Shown: positions 34,150-43,451, counted from the stretch's first letter. The stretch is 64,000 nt of DNA from Streptomyces spinosus (GCF_020400655.1 NZ_JAINRC010000007.1:310001-374000), one strand, 5' to 3'. Translations and numbers: made by a program. The notes: generated by a model from the letters alone, not told the origin.

Positions 34150-35843
34150 GAGGCGGCGCCCGGTACGACGTAGTAGAGCCGGACCGCGCCGACGGGGACG
34201 GACGGCCAGTCGCGGGCGTAGCGGGGCGGCCCGGACCCGGCCGGGACGAGCGTGGCGACCGGCGTCCGCCGCGCGGTCCGCGTGATGCCGTCCTCGGTGG
34301 TGTTGGCGTTGGGTCCGCTGGTCGCGGCGGAGGCGCAGCCGGCGGCGAAGCCGACGGGGATGGCCTCCTGCCCGGTGACCAGGCAGGGTGGCCGCACCCC
34401 GCGGCGTCGCATCTCGGCCGCGGTGCGCCCCCAGGCGTCGTGCGCGGCGGTGGCCGCGCCGACCACGTGCAGGAGGACGACGAGTTGTACGGCGAGATGG
34501 GTGGCGAGACAGGCGCCGACCGCCGCGAGGGCGAGGGGCCGCCGGGCCGGGCGCGGTGCGAGGCGGTGGTCGAGGGAGGCGGTCGAGCGCCGGGGCCGGG
34601 ACACGGCGGGACGCGGGTGGGGGGCCGGGTCCGGGGCCGGGGGGCCGGCCGGGTGGGGGGCCGGGGGTGCGTCGGGCCGTCGGGCCGGGTTCCGGGGCGA
34701 GTGACGGTCCGGGCGCGCGGTCGGGCGCATGCCGCCGGCGCCCGAGGCGGGTCGGCGGTCCCCCGGCTGGGCCCGGCGAGGGCGCGTGGCCAGGTGTGCC
34801 AGTGCGTCGGCGACCGGGATCGCGAGGAGGGCGTAGGCGGGGAGCAGGAAGCGGGGTGCCGCGTAGCCGATCAGGAACAGGTAGGGGAACGCGGCGGTCG
34901 CCGCGCAGGCGAGCGGCAGTAGCGTGGCCGCCGGGCGCCGTTCGCGCCGGGCGACGACCAGCGCGAGGGCGGCGAGCACGGGCAGCGTGCACCACCAGAG
35001 CGTGACCAGCGGGTGCGGCAGGGCGCCGGCGCACGGCCGGCACAGCGTGCGCCCGCCCAGGGCGCGCAGCTGGTCCACGACGGCGAAGTGCCATCCCAGG
35101 CCGCCCTGGATCGCCGAGCCGTCGGACAGCCGGCGCGCCAGACCGCCGTAGCTCGTGTACGCCTCGACCACCCACTCGGCGGCCCCGGCGGCGAGCCCGG
35201 CGAGGAGGACGAGCAGGGCCCGCCGGTTGCGGCGGGCCAGGCCGAGCGCGAGCAGCGGCACGGCCGCCCAGACCGCGTCCACCGGCCGCATCCACGCCAT
35301 CAGCGCCGCGCTCCCCGCCAGCCCCCACAGCGCGCCCCGGTCGGCGGGGGCGCGCAGGAAGCAGGCGACGGCGGCCAGGGCGGCGACGGCGACCCAGTAG
35401 TTGGGCATGGCCTGCGGGCCGTAGAACAGGGTGACCCAGAGGGACGCGAACAGGGCCCCGCCGAAGGCGAGGACCCGGACGGGGAACAGCCCGCGCCACG
35501 CGCGCAGGGCCAGGAACAGGGCGAGCCCGGAGAGGAGGGCGAGGTAGATCCGCAGCAGGGCCGTCGACGACGACCACGCCGCGACGGGGGCGACCAGCAG
35601 GGAGACGCCCCGGGCGCGGGGTGCGCTGAAGAAGGAGGCGGGGGCGTGCCCGCTGACCTGGCTGACGTACACCGTCTCGTCCCAGCCGAGGCCCAGACCG
35701 GGGCGCACGAGGACCAGCTGGGCCAGGGTGAAGGCCGTGGCGACGGCCGCGGCCGGCCAGAGCGCGCGCCCGGAGCCGGCGGACGCGCGGCGCGTGTGCT
35801 CGCGGTTCGCCGCGTCGACTGTCGCGTGCGCACTGCCGGCCAT
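34146..35843 (-). CDS. GT39/ArnT-like membrane glycosyltransferase
   Basis: The 565-residue protein has around ten transmembrane helices and the acidic first-loop motif GLGWDETVYVSQVSGHAP, where the Asp-Glu pair is typical of GT-C enzymes using polyprenyl-phosphate sugars. A Pro/Arg-rich stretch of about 90 residues (roughly 400-490) interrupts the membrane helices and is probably a disordered cytoplasmic loop. It is coupled to the flippase-like gene downstream. A BlaI-type operator lies 50 bases before its start and GGAGGGG precedes the ATG. The acceptor may be wall glycan or protein; unknown. Confidence 0.85.
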   Translation of the reverse strand: MAGSAHATVDAANREHTRRASAGSGRALWPAAAVATAFTLAQLVLVRPGLGLGWDETVYVSQVSGHAPASFFSAPRARGVSLLVAPVAAWSSSTALLRIYLALLSGLALFLALRAWRGLFPVRVLAFGGALFASLWVTLFYGPQAMPNYWVAVAALAAVACFLRAPADRGALWGLAGSAALMAWMRPVDAVWAAVPLLALGLARRNRRALLVLLAGLAAGAAEWVVEAYTSYGGLARRLSDGSAIQGGLGWHFAVVDQLRALGGRTLCRPCAGALPHPLVTLWWCTLPVLAALALVVARRERRPAATLLPLACAATAAFPYLFLIGYAAPRFLLPAYALLAIPVADALAHLATRPRRAQPGDRRPASGAGGMRPTARPDRHSPRNPARRPDAPPAPHPAGPPAPDPAPHPRPAVSRPRRSTASLDHRLAPRPARRPLALAAVGACLATHLAVQLVVLLHVVGAATAAHDAWGRTAAEMRRRGVRPPCLVTGQEAIPVGFAAGCASAATSGPNANTTEDGITRTARRTPVATLVPAGSGPPRYARDWPSVPVGAVRLYYVVPGAAS

Positions 35844-35891
35844 GTCCACCCCTCCGTCCCCGTCCCCTGAAGCCCGTGGGGCCCGCGGCCA

Positions 35892-35908
35892 CCCTACGGG
35901 CTGTAGGG
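35892..35908. promoter_or_regulatory. BlaI-type operator, copy 1
   Basis: CCCTAC-GGGCT-GTAGGG is a perfect six-base inverted repeat. It lies 49 bases before the start of the minus-strand glycosyltransferase gene. A near-identical copy occurs 101 bases away in front of the BlaI-family gene. Confidence 0.65.
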
Positions 35909-35992
35909 CCGGAGACGGGAGTAGGGGAAAACACGGACAAACTAACGCGAACCCCCTGCCCTTGCCCGCAGGCAGGGCCATCCGGCCCACGG

Positions 35993-36009
35993 CCCTACGC
36001 GCTGTAAGG
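35993..36009. promoter_or_regulatory. BlaI-type operator, copy 2
   Basis: CCCTAC-GCGCT-GTAAGG matches copy 1 at nearly all positions and lies eight bases before the ATG of the BlaI-family gene. Repressor bound here should block its own expression. Confidence 0.65.
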
Positions 36010-36016
36010 TTGGGGC

Positions 36017-36400
36017 ATGGCTGGCACGAGGTCCCGCGGCAGAGCGGAGCGGCGCAGCGCCGGGGCGCTGGAGAGCGAGGTACTGGCCGCCCTCTGGGCC
36101 ACCGAGCGAGCGCTGACACCGGCGGAGATCCAGCACGAGATCGGCGGCGGGCTCGCGTACAACACGGTCCACACGATCCTCAAACGCCTCTACGACAAGG
36201 GGCTGGTGCTGCGAGACGCCGACGGGCGGCGCGGCGCGTACCGGCCGGCCAAGAACGCGGCGGAGCTGACCGCCGCGGCGATGCACGAGGCCCTGGACCG
36301 GGGGCCGGACCCGATCGCCGCGCTCCAGCAGTTCGTGACGGGGCTGAGCGCCGAGGAGGAGCGGGCGCTGCGCGAACTGCTCGCCGGGGACGGCACGTGA
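36017..36400 (+). CDS. BlaI/MecI/CopY-family repressor
   Basis: The 127-residue protein has the winged-helix pattern of the Penicillinase_R family: LESEVLAALWATERALTPAE, followed by IQHEIGGGLAYNTVHTILKR and a C-terminal dimerisation part (ALQQFVTGLSAEEERALREL). It probably binds the two operators in the 173-base divergent region, repressing itself, the M56 gene behind it and perhaps the divergent glycosyltransferase. Relief normally comes through proteolysis started by the M56 partner. Confidence 0.93.
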   Translation: MAGTRSRGRAERRSAGALESEVLAALWATERALTPAEIQHEIGGGLAYNTVHTILKRLYDKGLVLRDADGRRGAYRPAKNAAELTAAAMHEALDRGPDPIAALQQFVTGLSAEEERALRELLAGDGT

Positions 36401-36424
36401 GGCCGGGCGGATGAGGTGCGGCGC

Positions 36425-37318
36425 ATGAGGTTCGACGTGTACGCCCCGCTGGTGCTGTCGCTGCTGCTGTCGGCCGTCGCTCCCGTGCTCGCCCGGCGGG
36501 CCGCGCCGGCGCTGGCCGCGCGCGTGCTGGCCTCGGCCGCCGTGCTGACGGCGGCGGCCACCGTCTGGTCGCTCCTCCTGCTGGCCGCCGCGCTGCTCGG
36601 GGACGCGCCGCCGGTGATCCGCGAGGCCCGCGAGGACGGGCACCCGCTGACCGACCCGGTGCCCACGGTGATCGGGCTGGCCGCCTGCCTGGCCCTGGCC
36701 GCCGTCGCCGTGCGCGTCCACCGGGCCGTGCGCGCCGAGCGGTGCACGCGGCGCGCGCTGCGGCGGCTCGGCGCGGGGCAGCCTGCGGACACCGAGCTGA
36801 TCGTCGCGGCGTCGGACGTGCCGCGGGCGTTCGCGATCCCGGGGCGGCCGGGCCGGATCCTGGTGACGTCCGCGATGCTGAGCGCGCTGGGCCCCGCCGA
36901 GCGACGGGTGCTCCTCGCCCACGAACGGGCCCACCTCACGCACCGGCACGGGCTGCTGGTGTCGGCGGTCACGCTCGCGGCGGCGGCCGATCCGCTGCTG
37001 GAACCGGTACGCGCGGCGGTCGCCTTCCTGGTGGAGCGGTGGGCCGACGAGCGGGCGGCGGCCGTCGTCGGGGACCGGCGGGTGACCGCGCGGGCACTGG
37101 CCCGGGCCGCGCTCAGCGCGGGCCGGGCGCGCGTGGGATGCGCCCTGCAGTTCACCGACCGGGCCGTCACCCGCCGGATCGCGGCCCTCCAGACGAGCCC
37201 GCCCCCGCGTCTGGCCTCCGCGGCCCTGGCCGTCCTCGCCCTCGGCACCCTCCCGGCCCTCCTCGCCGCGGACGCCACCGGCGACCTGCTGCGCCTGCTG
37301 TCCGGCGCGCTCGACTGA
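36425..37318 (+). CDS. M56-family membrane metallopeptidase (BlaR1-like without sensor)
   Basis: The 297-residue protein has four or so transmembrane helices and a zinc site LLAHERAHLTH (His166, Glu167, His170) with a downstream ERWADERAAA (about 204-213) supplying the third ligand. It lacks the penicillin-binding sensor domain of BlaR1, so it is a minimal M56 peptidase, as is common in actinobacteria. It starts 25 bases after the BlaI-family gene and is surely in the same operon. The signal it senses is unknown; a wall-related cue is likely given the divergent glycosyltransferase. Confidence 0.9.
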   Translation: MRFDVYAPLVLSLLLSAVAPVLARRAAPALAARVLASAAVLTAAATVWSLLLLAAALLGDAPPVIREAREDGHPLTDPVPTVIGLAACLALAAVAVRVHRAVRAERCTRRALRRLGAGQPADTELIVAASDVPRAFAIPGRPGRILVTSAMLSALGPAERRVLLAHERAHLTHRHGLLVSAVTLAAAADPLLEPVRAAVAFLVERWADERAAAVVGDRRVTARALARAALSAGRARVGCALQFTDRAVTRRIAALQTSPPPRLASAALAVLALGTLPALLAADATGDLLRLLSGALD

Positions 37319-37573
37319 GGCCGCGGGCCCGGCACGACAGCGCTCCCCTTCGGCACCCGCCTGCCGCCCCCGCACCCGCGCACGACAGCACGCCCCGCCC
37401 TTTCGCCACCGATGCCGCCTGCGCCGTCGGCAACCGGGACGCGAACCCGGCGGGGTGGCGCCCGGCGCGCGCCCCGGTGCCCGGCGGCGCCCGGCCGCCG
37501 TCCGGTGCCGGGTCCGGGCAGCCACCGGCACCCGGACGCGTCCGGCGCGCGGCGCCCCGGCCCGGGCAGCCGC

Positions 37574-39949
37574 TCACCCCCCGAACGCGCCGCCTTCCCC
37601 GCCGCCCGGTCCCCGGTGCGGCGGCTGTCGCGGCGTGGGGCGCCGGGGTGCCGGCGGCACCGCGCGGACGGCCGGGTCGTCGGTGCTCACCGTGAGCGGT
37701 TCGCCGTGGTGGCGGAGCGTCAGCGGCGGGCCGTCCAGCAGCGCGTACGTCACCTTGTCCGCGCCGATGTCCACGCGCAGCCGGCGTCCGCGGAACTGGA
37801 CGTTGAAGGCGAGGCGGCGCAGCCGCTCGGGCAGGCGGGGGGCGAACCGCAGCCGGTCGCCGTCGTGCCGCATGCCGCCGAAACCCGCGACCAGGGCCAT
37901 CCAGGTGCCGGCGAGGGAGGCGATGTGCAGTCCGTCGCGCGTGTTGTGCTCCAGGTCCTGGAGGTCCATCAGCGCGGCCTCGGCGGTGTAGGCGTAGGCG
38001 AGGTCCAGGTGGCCGGTCCGGGCGGCGATGACGGCCTGGCAGCAGGCGGACAGGGAGGAGTCGCGGACGGTCAGCGGCTCGTAGTAGGCGAAGTTCCGGG
38101 CGATCTGTTCCTCGTCGTGCTCCTGCTCGAACCAGTCGCCGCAGGTGTACATGGCCAGCACCAGGTCGGCCTGTTTGACGACCTGCTTGCGGTAGAGGTC
38201 GAAGTAGGGGAAGTGGAGCAGCAGCGGGTACTGGTCGGGGCGGGTGCCCTCGAAGTCCCAGCGCTGGTAGCGAGTGAAGCCGGCGTGCTGTTCGTGGACG
38301 CCGAGTTCGGCGTTGTAGGGGATGTGCATGGCGTCGGCGGCGTCCCGCCAGGCGGCGCTCTCCTCCTCGTCCACCCCGAGCCGCCGCGCCTGGTCGGGAT
38401 GGCGTTCGACGGCGTCGGCGGCCGCGCGCAGGTTCTGGCGGGCCATCAGGTTGGTGTAGGTGTTGTCGTCGGCGACCGCGCTGTACTCGTCAGGGCCGGT
38501 GACGCCGTCGAGGTGGAAGACGCCGTGGGTGTCGTGGTGGCCGAGCGAGCGCCACAGCCGGGCCGTCTCCACCAGCAGTTCCACGCCGGTCTCCCGCTCG
38601 AAGGCGGTGTCGCCGGTGGCCTCGACGTAGCGGACGACGGCGTCGGCTATGCCGGCGTTGACGTGGAAGGCGGCGGTGCCGGCCGGCCAGTACGCGGAGC
38701 CCTCCGGCCCGGCGATGGTCCGCCAGGGGAACGCGGCGCCGGCGAGACCGAGCTGGGCCGCGCGCTCGCGGGCCTCGTCCAGGGTGTTGTACCGCCAGCG
38801 CAGGGCCTCGGCGACGGCGCCGGGCGCGCTGTGGGTGAGCACGGGCAGCACGAACATCTCGGTGTCCCAGAAGGCGTGCCCGTCGTATCCGGAGCCGGTG
38901 AGCCCCTTGGCGGGGATGGCGCGCTGCTCGGCGCGGGCACCGGCCTGCAGGACGTGGAACAGCGCGAACCGGACGGCCTGCTGGATCTCCTCGTCGCCCT
39001 CCACCTCGACGTCGGCGCGGGCCCAGAAGTCGTCCAGCCAGGCCCGCTGGTCCTCGAGCAGGCCCTGCCAGCCGTCGTGCCCGGCGGCGGCGAGCGCGGC
39101 GTCGACCTGGTCGGCCATCGCGGGCAGCGACCGGGTGCCTGACCAGCCGTGCGCGACCAGCTTCTCCACCCGCAGGGTCTGTCCGGGCTCCAGCACGGAG
39201 GTGACGGTCAGCCGGGCCACGTCGATGCCGCTCTCGCTGCGGCTGGTGGTGCGTTCGGGTCCGGTGACGGTGTGGTCGGCGGCCACGGCGACCCGCAGGC
39301 CGCTGCGCCGGGTGCGGTGCACCAGCCGCAGCCGGTTGCCGGAGGCGAAGCCGTCCTCCTGCTCCAGCGGGGACTTCAGCGCCTTCGCCGCGCGCGGGTC
39401 GCCGTCGGGGTCGGGCAGGCTCTCGTTGGCGACCAGCTCGGACTGGATCACCACCCGGCTGCGGCTGCCGACGGCCTCCACCTCGTACGCCACGGCGGCC
39501 ACGGCCCGCTGGGTGAGCGAGACCAGCCGGGTGGAGCGCACCCGGACCGTGGAGCCGGCCGGGGAGGTCCACTCGCAGGTCCGCTCCAGCACACCGCGGC
39601 GCAGGTCCAGGACGCGTTCGTGGGCGACGAGCCGGCCGTAGCGCAGGTCGAACGGCTCGTCGTCCACCAGCAGCCGGATGACCTTGCCGTTGGTGACGTT
39701 GATGACGGTCTGTCCGGACTCCGGGTAGCCGTAGCCGGCCTCCGCGTACGGCAGCGGGTGGACCTCGTGGACGCCGTTGAGGTAGCTGCCGGGCAGGCCG
39801 TGCGGTTCGCCCTCGTCGAGGTTGCCGCGCCAGCCGACGTGCCCGTTGGACAGGGCGAACACCGACTCGCTCTGGGCGAGGACGTCGAGGTCGAGGGCGG
39901 TCTCCCGGACGGTCCACGGTTCGACGCCGTAGGAGCGGTCGGTGATCAC
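37574..39949 (-). CDS. GH65 disaccharide phosphorylase/hydrolase
   Basis: The 791-residue protein has the full GH65 layout: N-terminal beta sandwich (ALSNGHVGWRGNLDEGEPHG), alpha/alpha barrel (GYDGHAFWDTEMFVLPVLTH), catalytic acid Glu in HLDGVTGPDEYS, and phosphate or nucleophile region near QVVKQADLVLAMY. Family members phosphorolyse or hydrolyse maltose, trehalose or kojibiose. The coupled beta-phosphoglucomutase gene argues for an inverting phosphorylase that yields beta-glucose 1-phosphate. GTG start overlaps the upstream stop (GTGA). The gene order matches the mycobacterial Rv3400-Rv3401 pair. Confidence 0.93.
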   Translation of the reverse strand: MITDRSYGVEPWTVRETALDLDVLAQSESVFALSNGHVGWRGNLDEGEPHGLPGSYLNGVHEVHPLPYAEAGYGYPESGQTVINVTNGKVIRLLVDDEPFDLRYGRLVAHERVLDLRRGVLERTCEWTSPAGSTVRVRSTRLVSLTQRAVAAVAYEVEAVGSRSRVVIQSELVANESLPDPDGDPRAAKALKSPLEQEDGFASGNRLRLVHRTRRSGLRVAVAADHTVTGPERTTSRSESGIDVARLTVTSVLEPGQTLRVEKLVAHGWSGTRSLPAMADQVDAALAAAGHDGWQGLLEDQRAWLDDFWARADVEVEGDEEIQQAVRFALFHVLQAGARAEQRAIPAKGLTGSGYDGHAFWDTEMFVLPVLTHSAPGAVAEALRWRYNTLDEARERAAQLGLAGAAFPWRTIAGPEGSAYWPAGTAAFHVNAGIADAVVRYVEATGDTAFERETGVELLVETARLWRSLGHHDTHGVFHLDGVTGPDEYSAVADDNTYTNLMARQNLRAAADAVERHPDQARRLGVDEEESAAWRDAADAMHIPYNAELGVHEQHAGFTRYQRWDFEGTRPDQYPLLLHFPYFDLYRKQVVKQADLVLAMYTCGDWFEQEHDEEQIARNFAYYEPLTVRDSSLSACCQAVIAARTGHLDLAYAYTAEAALMDLQDLEHNTRDGLHIASLAGTWMALVAGFGGMRHDGDRLRFAPRLPERLRRLAFNVQFRGRRLRVDIGADKVTYALLDGPPLTLRHHGEPLTVSTDDPAVRAVPPAPRRPTPRQPPHRGPGGGEGGAFGG

Positions 39950-40686
39950 TGCTTGCCTCCCAGTTCGGCCAGGTCCTTGACGACGACGTCGGCGCCGTGC
40001 GCGTACAGCGCGTCGGTCTGGCCCACCCGGTCCACGCCGACGACATGGCCGAAGCCGCCCGCGCGTCCGGCGTCCATGCCGGCCAGCGCGTCCTCGAAGA
40101 CGGCCGCGCGGGACGCCTCGACGCCGAGGTCCCGGGCGGCTGCGAGGAAGGTGTCGGGGTGCGGCTTGCCCGGCAGCTTCCGCTCGGCCGCGACCACGCC
40201 GTCGATCCGTACGTCGAAGAAGTGCTCGGCGCCGACCGCGCGCAGCACGTCCCGGCAGTTGGCGCTGGAGGAGACGATCGCGGTGCGCAGCCCCGCGGCA
40301 CGGACCGCCTCCAGATACCGCAGGGTGCCCTCGTAGGCCTCGACCCCGCCGGTGCGGATCTTCTCCAGCAGCAGGTCGTTCTTGCGGTTGCCGAGGCCGT
40401 GCACGGTGCGGGCGTCCGGCGGATCGTCCGGGCCGCCTTCGGGGAGGTGGATGCCGCGTGAGGCGAGGAAGGCGCGGACGCCGTCGGCACGGGGGCGGCC
40501 GTCGACGTACTCGTCGTAGTCGGAGGCGGCGTCGAACGGCCGCCCCTGTTCCCCCTCGTAGTCGCGCAGGAAGGCGTCGAACGTCTCCTTCCAGGCCGCC
40601 GCGTGCACGACGGCGGTCTTGGTGACGACCCCGTCGAGGTCGAAGAGGCATGCCTGGATGGTGTCGGGCAGACCGAGCTGAGTCAT
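39946..40686 (-). CDS. Beta-phosphoglucomutase (HAD superfamily)
   Basis: The 246-residue protein has the HAD nucleophile motif FDLDGVVT, cap region (SDYDEYVDGRPRADGVRAFL), motif II Thr/Ser in TAIVSSSANC and the late acidic motif VFEDALAGMDAG. It converts beta-glucose 1-phosphate to glucose 6-phosphate, the natural continuation of the GH65 reaction; the genes overlap by four bases. The upstream region shares two direct repeats with the divergent kinase gene. Confidence 0.9.
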   Translation of the reverse strand: MTQLGLPDTIQACLFDLDGVVTKTAVVHAAAWKETFDAFLRDYEGEQGRPFDAASDYDEYVDGRPRADGVRAFLASRGIHLPEGGPDDPPDARTVHGLGNRKNDLLLEKIRTGGVEAYEGTLRYLEAVRAAGLRTAIVSSSANCRDVLRAVGAEHFFDVRIDGVVAAERKLPGKPHPDTFLAAARDLGVEASRAAVFEDALAGMDAGRAGGFGHVVGVDRVGQTDALYAHGADVVVKDLAELGGKQ

Positions 40687-40731
40687 ATCCGGACTGTTCC
40701 CTGCGAAGCGGCCGTCCAGTGAGTGGCGCAC

Positions 40732-40765
40732 GCCACACTCCCGGCGGGCGGGGGATGCCACACTC
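40732..40765. promoter_or_regulatory. Two direct repeats GCCACACTC
   Basis: Identical nine-base copies at 40732-40740 and 40757-40765 lie 25 bases apart in the 84-base region between the divergent beta-phosphoglucomutase and kinase genes. The second copy ends five bases before the kinase GTG. They may be binding sites for a shared regulator. Confidence 0.4.
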
Positions 40766-40770
40766 TCTGT

Positions 40771-41421
40771 GTGCCGCTGACCTTCGACGACCTCATCGCC
40801 CGTGCCCGCGCCCTGCCCCGGGACGGCCGGCGCGCCCTGCTCGGCATCGCGGGCAGTCCCGGTTCGGGCAAGACGACGCTGGCCGAGCGCCTGGTGGACG
40901 CGCTGAACGGCGACGGCCCGCCGTGGGCGGCGCACGTGCCGATGGACGGTTTCCACCTCGCGGACGCCGAGTTGGACCGGCTGGGCCGCCGGGACCGCAA
41001 GGGCGCTCCGGACACCTTCGACGCGGCCGGGTACGCGGCGCTGCTGCGGCGGCTGCGCGAGGAGACCGGCACGGTGGTGTACGCGCCGGGGTTCGAGCGG
41101 GTGCTGGAGCAGCCGCTCGCGGGGGCGATCCCGGTGCCGCCGCGGGCCCGGCTGGTGGTGACCGAGGGGAACTACCTGCTGCTGCGGGAGGGTTCGTGGG
41201 CGCGGGTGCGGCCGTGCCTGGACGAGGTGTGGTTCTGCGAGATCGCCGAGGAGGAGCGGATCCGCCGGCTGGTCGCCCGCCACGAGGAGTTCGGCAAGGA
41301 GCACGAGGCGGCCGTGGCCTGGGTGCGGGGCTCGGACCAGCGCAACGCCGACCTGGTGGCGACGACCCGGCGGTGGGCGGACCTGGTGGTGCCGGCCGGT
41401 GTGCTGCTTGCCGTGAGCTGA
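40771..41421 (+). CDS. P-loop nucleoside/sugar kinase-like protein
   Basis: From the GTG at 40771 the product is 216 residues, with a Walker A loop GIAGSPGSGKTTLAE, VPMDGFHLADAELDR after the second strand, and VVTEGNYLLLREGSWARVRP. This is the uridine kinase/pantothenate kinase-like family that also includes fructose and nucleoside kinases of sugar operons; in streptomycetes the substrate is usually untested. There is no ribosome-binding site near the GTG, so it may be leaderless. It is divergent from the GH65/beta-PGM operon. Confidence 0.85.
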   Translation: MPLTFDDLIARARALPRDGRRALLGIAGSPGSGKTTLAERLVDALNGDGPPWAAHVPMDGFHLADAELDRLGRRDRKGAPDTFDAAGYAALLRRLREETGTVVYAPGFERVLEQPLAGAIPVPPRARLVVTEGNYLLLREGSWARVRPCLDEVWFCEIAEEERIRRLVARHEEFGKEHEAAVAWVRGSDQRNADLVATTRRWADLVVPAGVLLAVS

Positions 41422-41723
41422 CGTCCCGGCGCCGGCCGGCGGCGCCGTGCCGAACGGACCCGAACGGGCCCTGGGCAGGGGCCCCTTCACCCTCCTGTCT
41501 CTTCGGCGGGCCGTTCCCGTGGGCCTGTTGATAGAGGCACGGGGACGGAGCGAGCCGCGGTGAACGCCGAGCGGCTGCGGGCCGTACCCGTGTACACGGC
41601 AGAAGGTCTGCCGGTGCGACTCGTGCGGCGGTGCGGGCCGCGGGGGCGGCGGTGCGACGGCGGGGCCGTGATCAGGCCCGGTGGCCCGCCCGCCCCCGCC
41701 CGGACCCTTCCGCCGCGGGACGG
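41422..41723. other. Intergenic region, no gene
   Basis: A GC-rich inverted repeat just after the kinase stop (about 41430-41450) may terminate transcription. An AT-richer patch around 41525-41535 may hold the promoter of the next gene. Nothing else is seen. Confidence 0.4.
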
Positions 41724-43451
41724 ATGATGGCGCGCGAACAGCTCCCGGTCCTCACCCCCGCCGCTCCCGCCGCGGCCCGGGCACGACAGGACCCGTCGGG
41801 CCGGTGGGCCCGGCTGCGCCGGCACCGGCGGTGGCTGCCGCCGGTCCTGGCCGTCCTGCTCCTCGGGCAGATGGCCGCGGCGATGGTCACCACGGCGGTG
41901 CAGCAGACCCCCACCATCGACGAACCGGTGTACGTCGCCACGGCCACCGACTATCTGCGCGAACACCGGCTGCGCTACAACCCCGAACACCCGCCGCTCG
42001 GGAAGCTGCTGATCGCGGCCGGGGTGGCGGTGGCGGACCCGCGCTACGACCCGTCGTACCCCGGCGACCAGGGACAGGTGGGCCGGCATCTGCTGTACGC
42101 CTCGGGCAACGATCCCTGGCGGCTGATGCTGTGGGCGCGGCTGCCGGTGATCGCGCTGACGCTGCTGTGCGGGCTGGTGGTGGCCGCCTTCGCCCGGGAC
42201 CTGACCGGTACGGCGGGCGGCCTGGTCGCGCTCGCCCTGTACGCGTTCTCGCCCGACGTGATCGCGCACGGTTCCCTGGCCACGCTGGACCTGCCGGCGG
42301 CCGGAGCCGTCCTGACCGCGGCCTGGCTGGCATGGCGGGCCCGGCGCCGCCCCGTCCTGTACCTGCCGCTCGCGGGGGCGGCGCTGGGCGCGGCCACGGC
42401 GACCAAGATGAGCACCCTGCCCGCGGTACCGGTGCTGATGGCGCTGGCTGCGGTGTCCGCCCTCGCCGCCCACCGCAGCGCCCCGGCCCCGCGGCGGTGG
42501 CCCCTGTCCTGGCTCGGGGCGCGGCGTCCGGCGGTGTCGGCGCTGGTGGCCGCCGTCGTCGTCGCGGTCGTGGCCCTCGCCGTCGTGTGGGCCGCGTACC
42601 TCGTCGTCGACCCCCGGTTGCGGTTCGCACCGGCCGGGCCGGTACCGGGTGTGCACGGGGCGCGGGCGCGGCTGGTGGAGCTGTTGCCGGTGCCGCCGGC
42701 GTACCGGGCGGGGTTGCGGGCGCAGTTCGGGCTGGAGGAGCAGCCCTGGCAGGGGTACCTGTTCGGGCACCTGTACACCGGCTCGCTCTGGTACTACCTG
42801 CCGGCCGCGCTGCTGGTGAAGACCCCGCTCGGGCTGCTGGCGCTGGGCGCGGCCGGCGCGGTCGCGGTCGTGGCGGTACGGCGGCTGCGTCCGGCCGCGC
42901 CGTACCTGCTGGTGCCGCCCGTGGTGCTGCTCGCGGCGGCGATGACGGGGTCGCGGGACTTCGGCACCCGGTACGCGCTGTTCGTGCCGGTGTTCCTCGC
43001 GGTGACGGCGGGCTGCCTGCCGGCCCTCCGCGGGCGGTGGCGCGGGTTCCTGACCGGCGCCCTGGTGGTGTGGGTGGCGGTGAGTTCGCTGCGGACGTTC
43101 CCGTACTACCTGCCGTACGCCAACGAGGCGTTCGGCGGTCCGCGGCGCACCCACCGGCTGCTGCACGACTCGAACGTGGACTGGGGCCAGGACCTGGGAC
43201 GGCTCGCCGACCGGCTCCGGGAGCGGTATCCGGGCGAGCGGGTGTGGCTGGTGTACAAGGGCAGCGGCGTGCCGTCGTACTACGGCATCGAAGCCGCCGA
43301 TCCGCGCACCGTGCCGCCTCGGCGGGTGCACGGGCTGCTGGTGGTGTCGGACTCCGCCGCCGCCAAGGCGCGCGGCCGGCTCGCGCGGCTGCTGGCGAGC
43401 AGCCGGCCGGTCGGTGAAGTGGGCCATTCCATCGGCCTGTACCGGCGGTGA
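41724..43451 (+). CDS. GT39/PMT-like membrane glycosyltransferase
   Basis: The 575-residue protein has about ten transmembrane helices. After TM1 the loop TPTIDEPVYVATATDYLREH carries the conserved Asp-Glu, followed by NPEHPPLGKLLIAAGV, a pattern of GT-C glycosyltransferases related to PMT/ArnT. A C-terminal soluble part (HDSNVDWGQDLGRLADRL ... YKGSGVPSYYGIE) is typical of one bacterial subgroup. It is the second such enzyme in the window. Start is either of two adjacent ATGs at 41724 and 41727. Confidence 0.85.
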   Translation: MMAREQLPVLTPAAPAAARARQDPSGRWARLRRHRRWLPPVLAVLLLGQMAAAMVTTAVQQTPTIDEPVYVATATDYLREHRLRYNPEHPPLGKLLIAAGVAVADPRYDPSYPGDQGQVGRHLLYASGNDPWRLMLWARLPVIALTLLCGLVVAAFARDLTGTAGGLVALALYAFSPDVIAHGSLATLDLPAAGAVLTAAWLAWRARRRPVLYLPLAGAALGAATATKMSTLPAVPVLMALAAVSALAAHRSAPAPRRWPLSWLGARRPAVSALVAAVVVAVVALAVVWAAYLVVDPRLRFAPAGPVPGVHGARARLVELLPVPPAYRAGLRAQFGLEEQPWQGYLFGHLYTGSLWYYLPAALLVKTPLGLLALGAAGAVAVVAVRRLRPAAPYLLVPPVVLLAAAMTGSRDFGTRYALFVPVFLAVTAGCLPALRGRWRGFLTGALVVWVAVSSLRTFPYYLPYANEAFGGPRRTHRLLHDSNVDWGQDLGRLADRLRERYPGERVWLVYKGSGVPSYYGIEAADPRTVPPRRVHGLLVVSDSAAAKARGRLARLLASSRPVGEVGHSIGLYRR

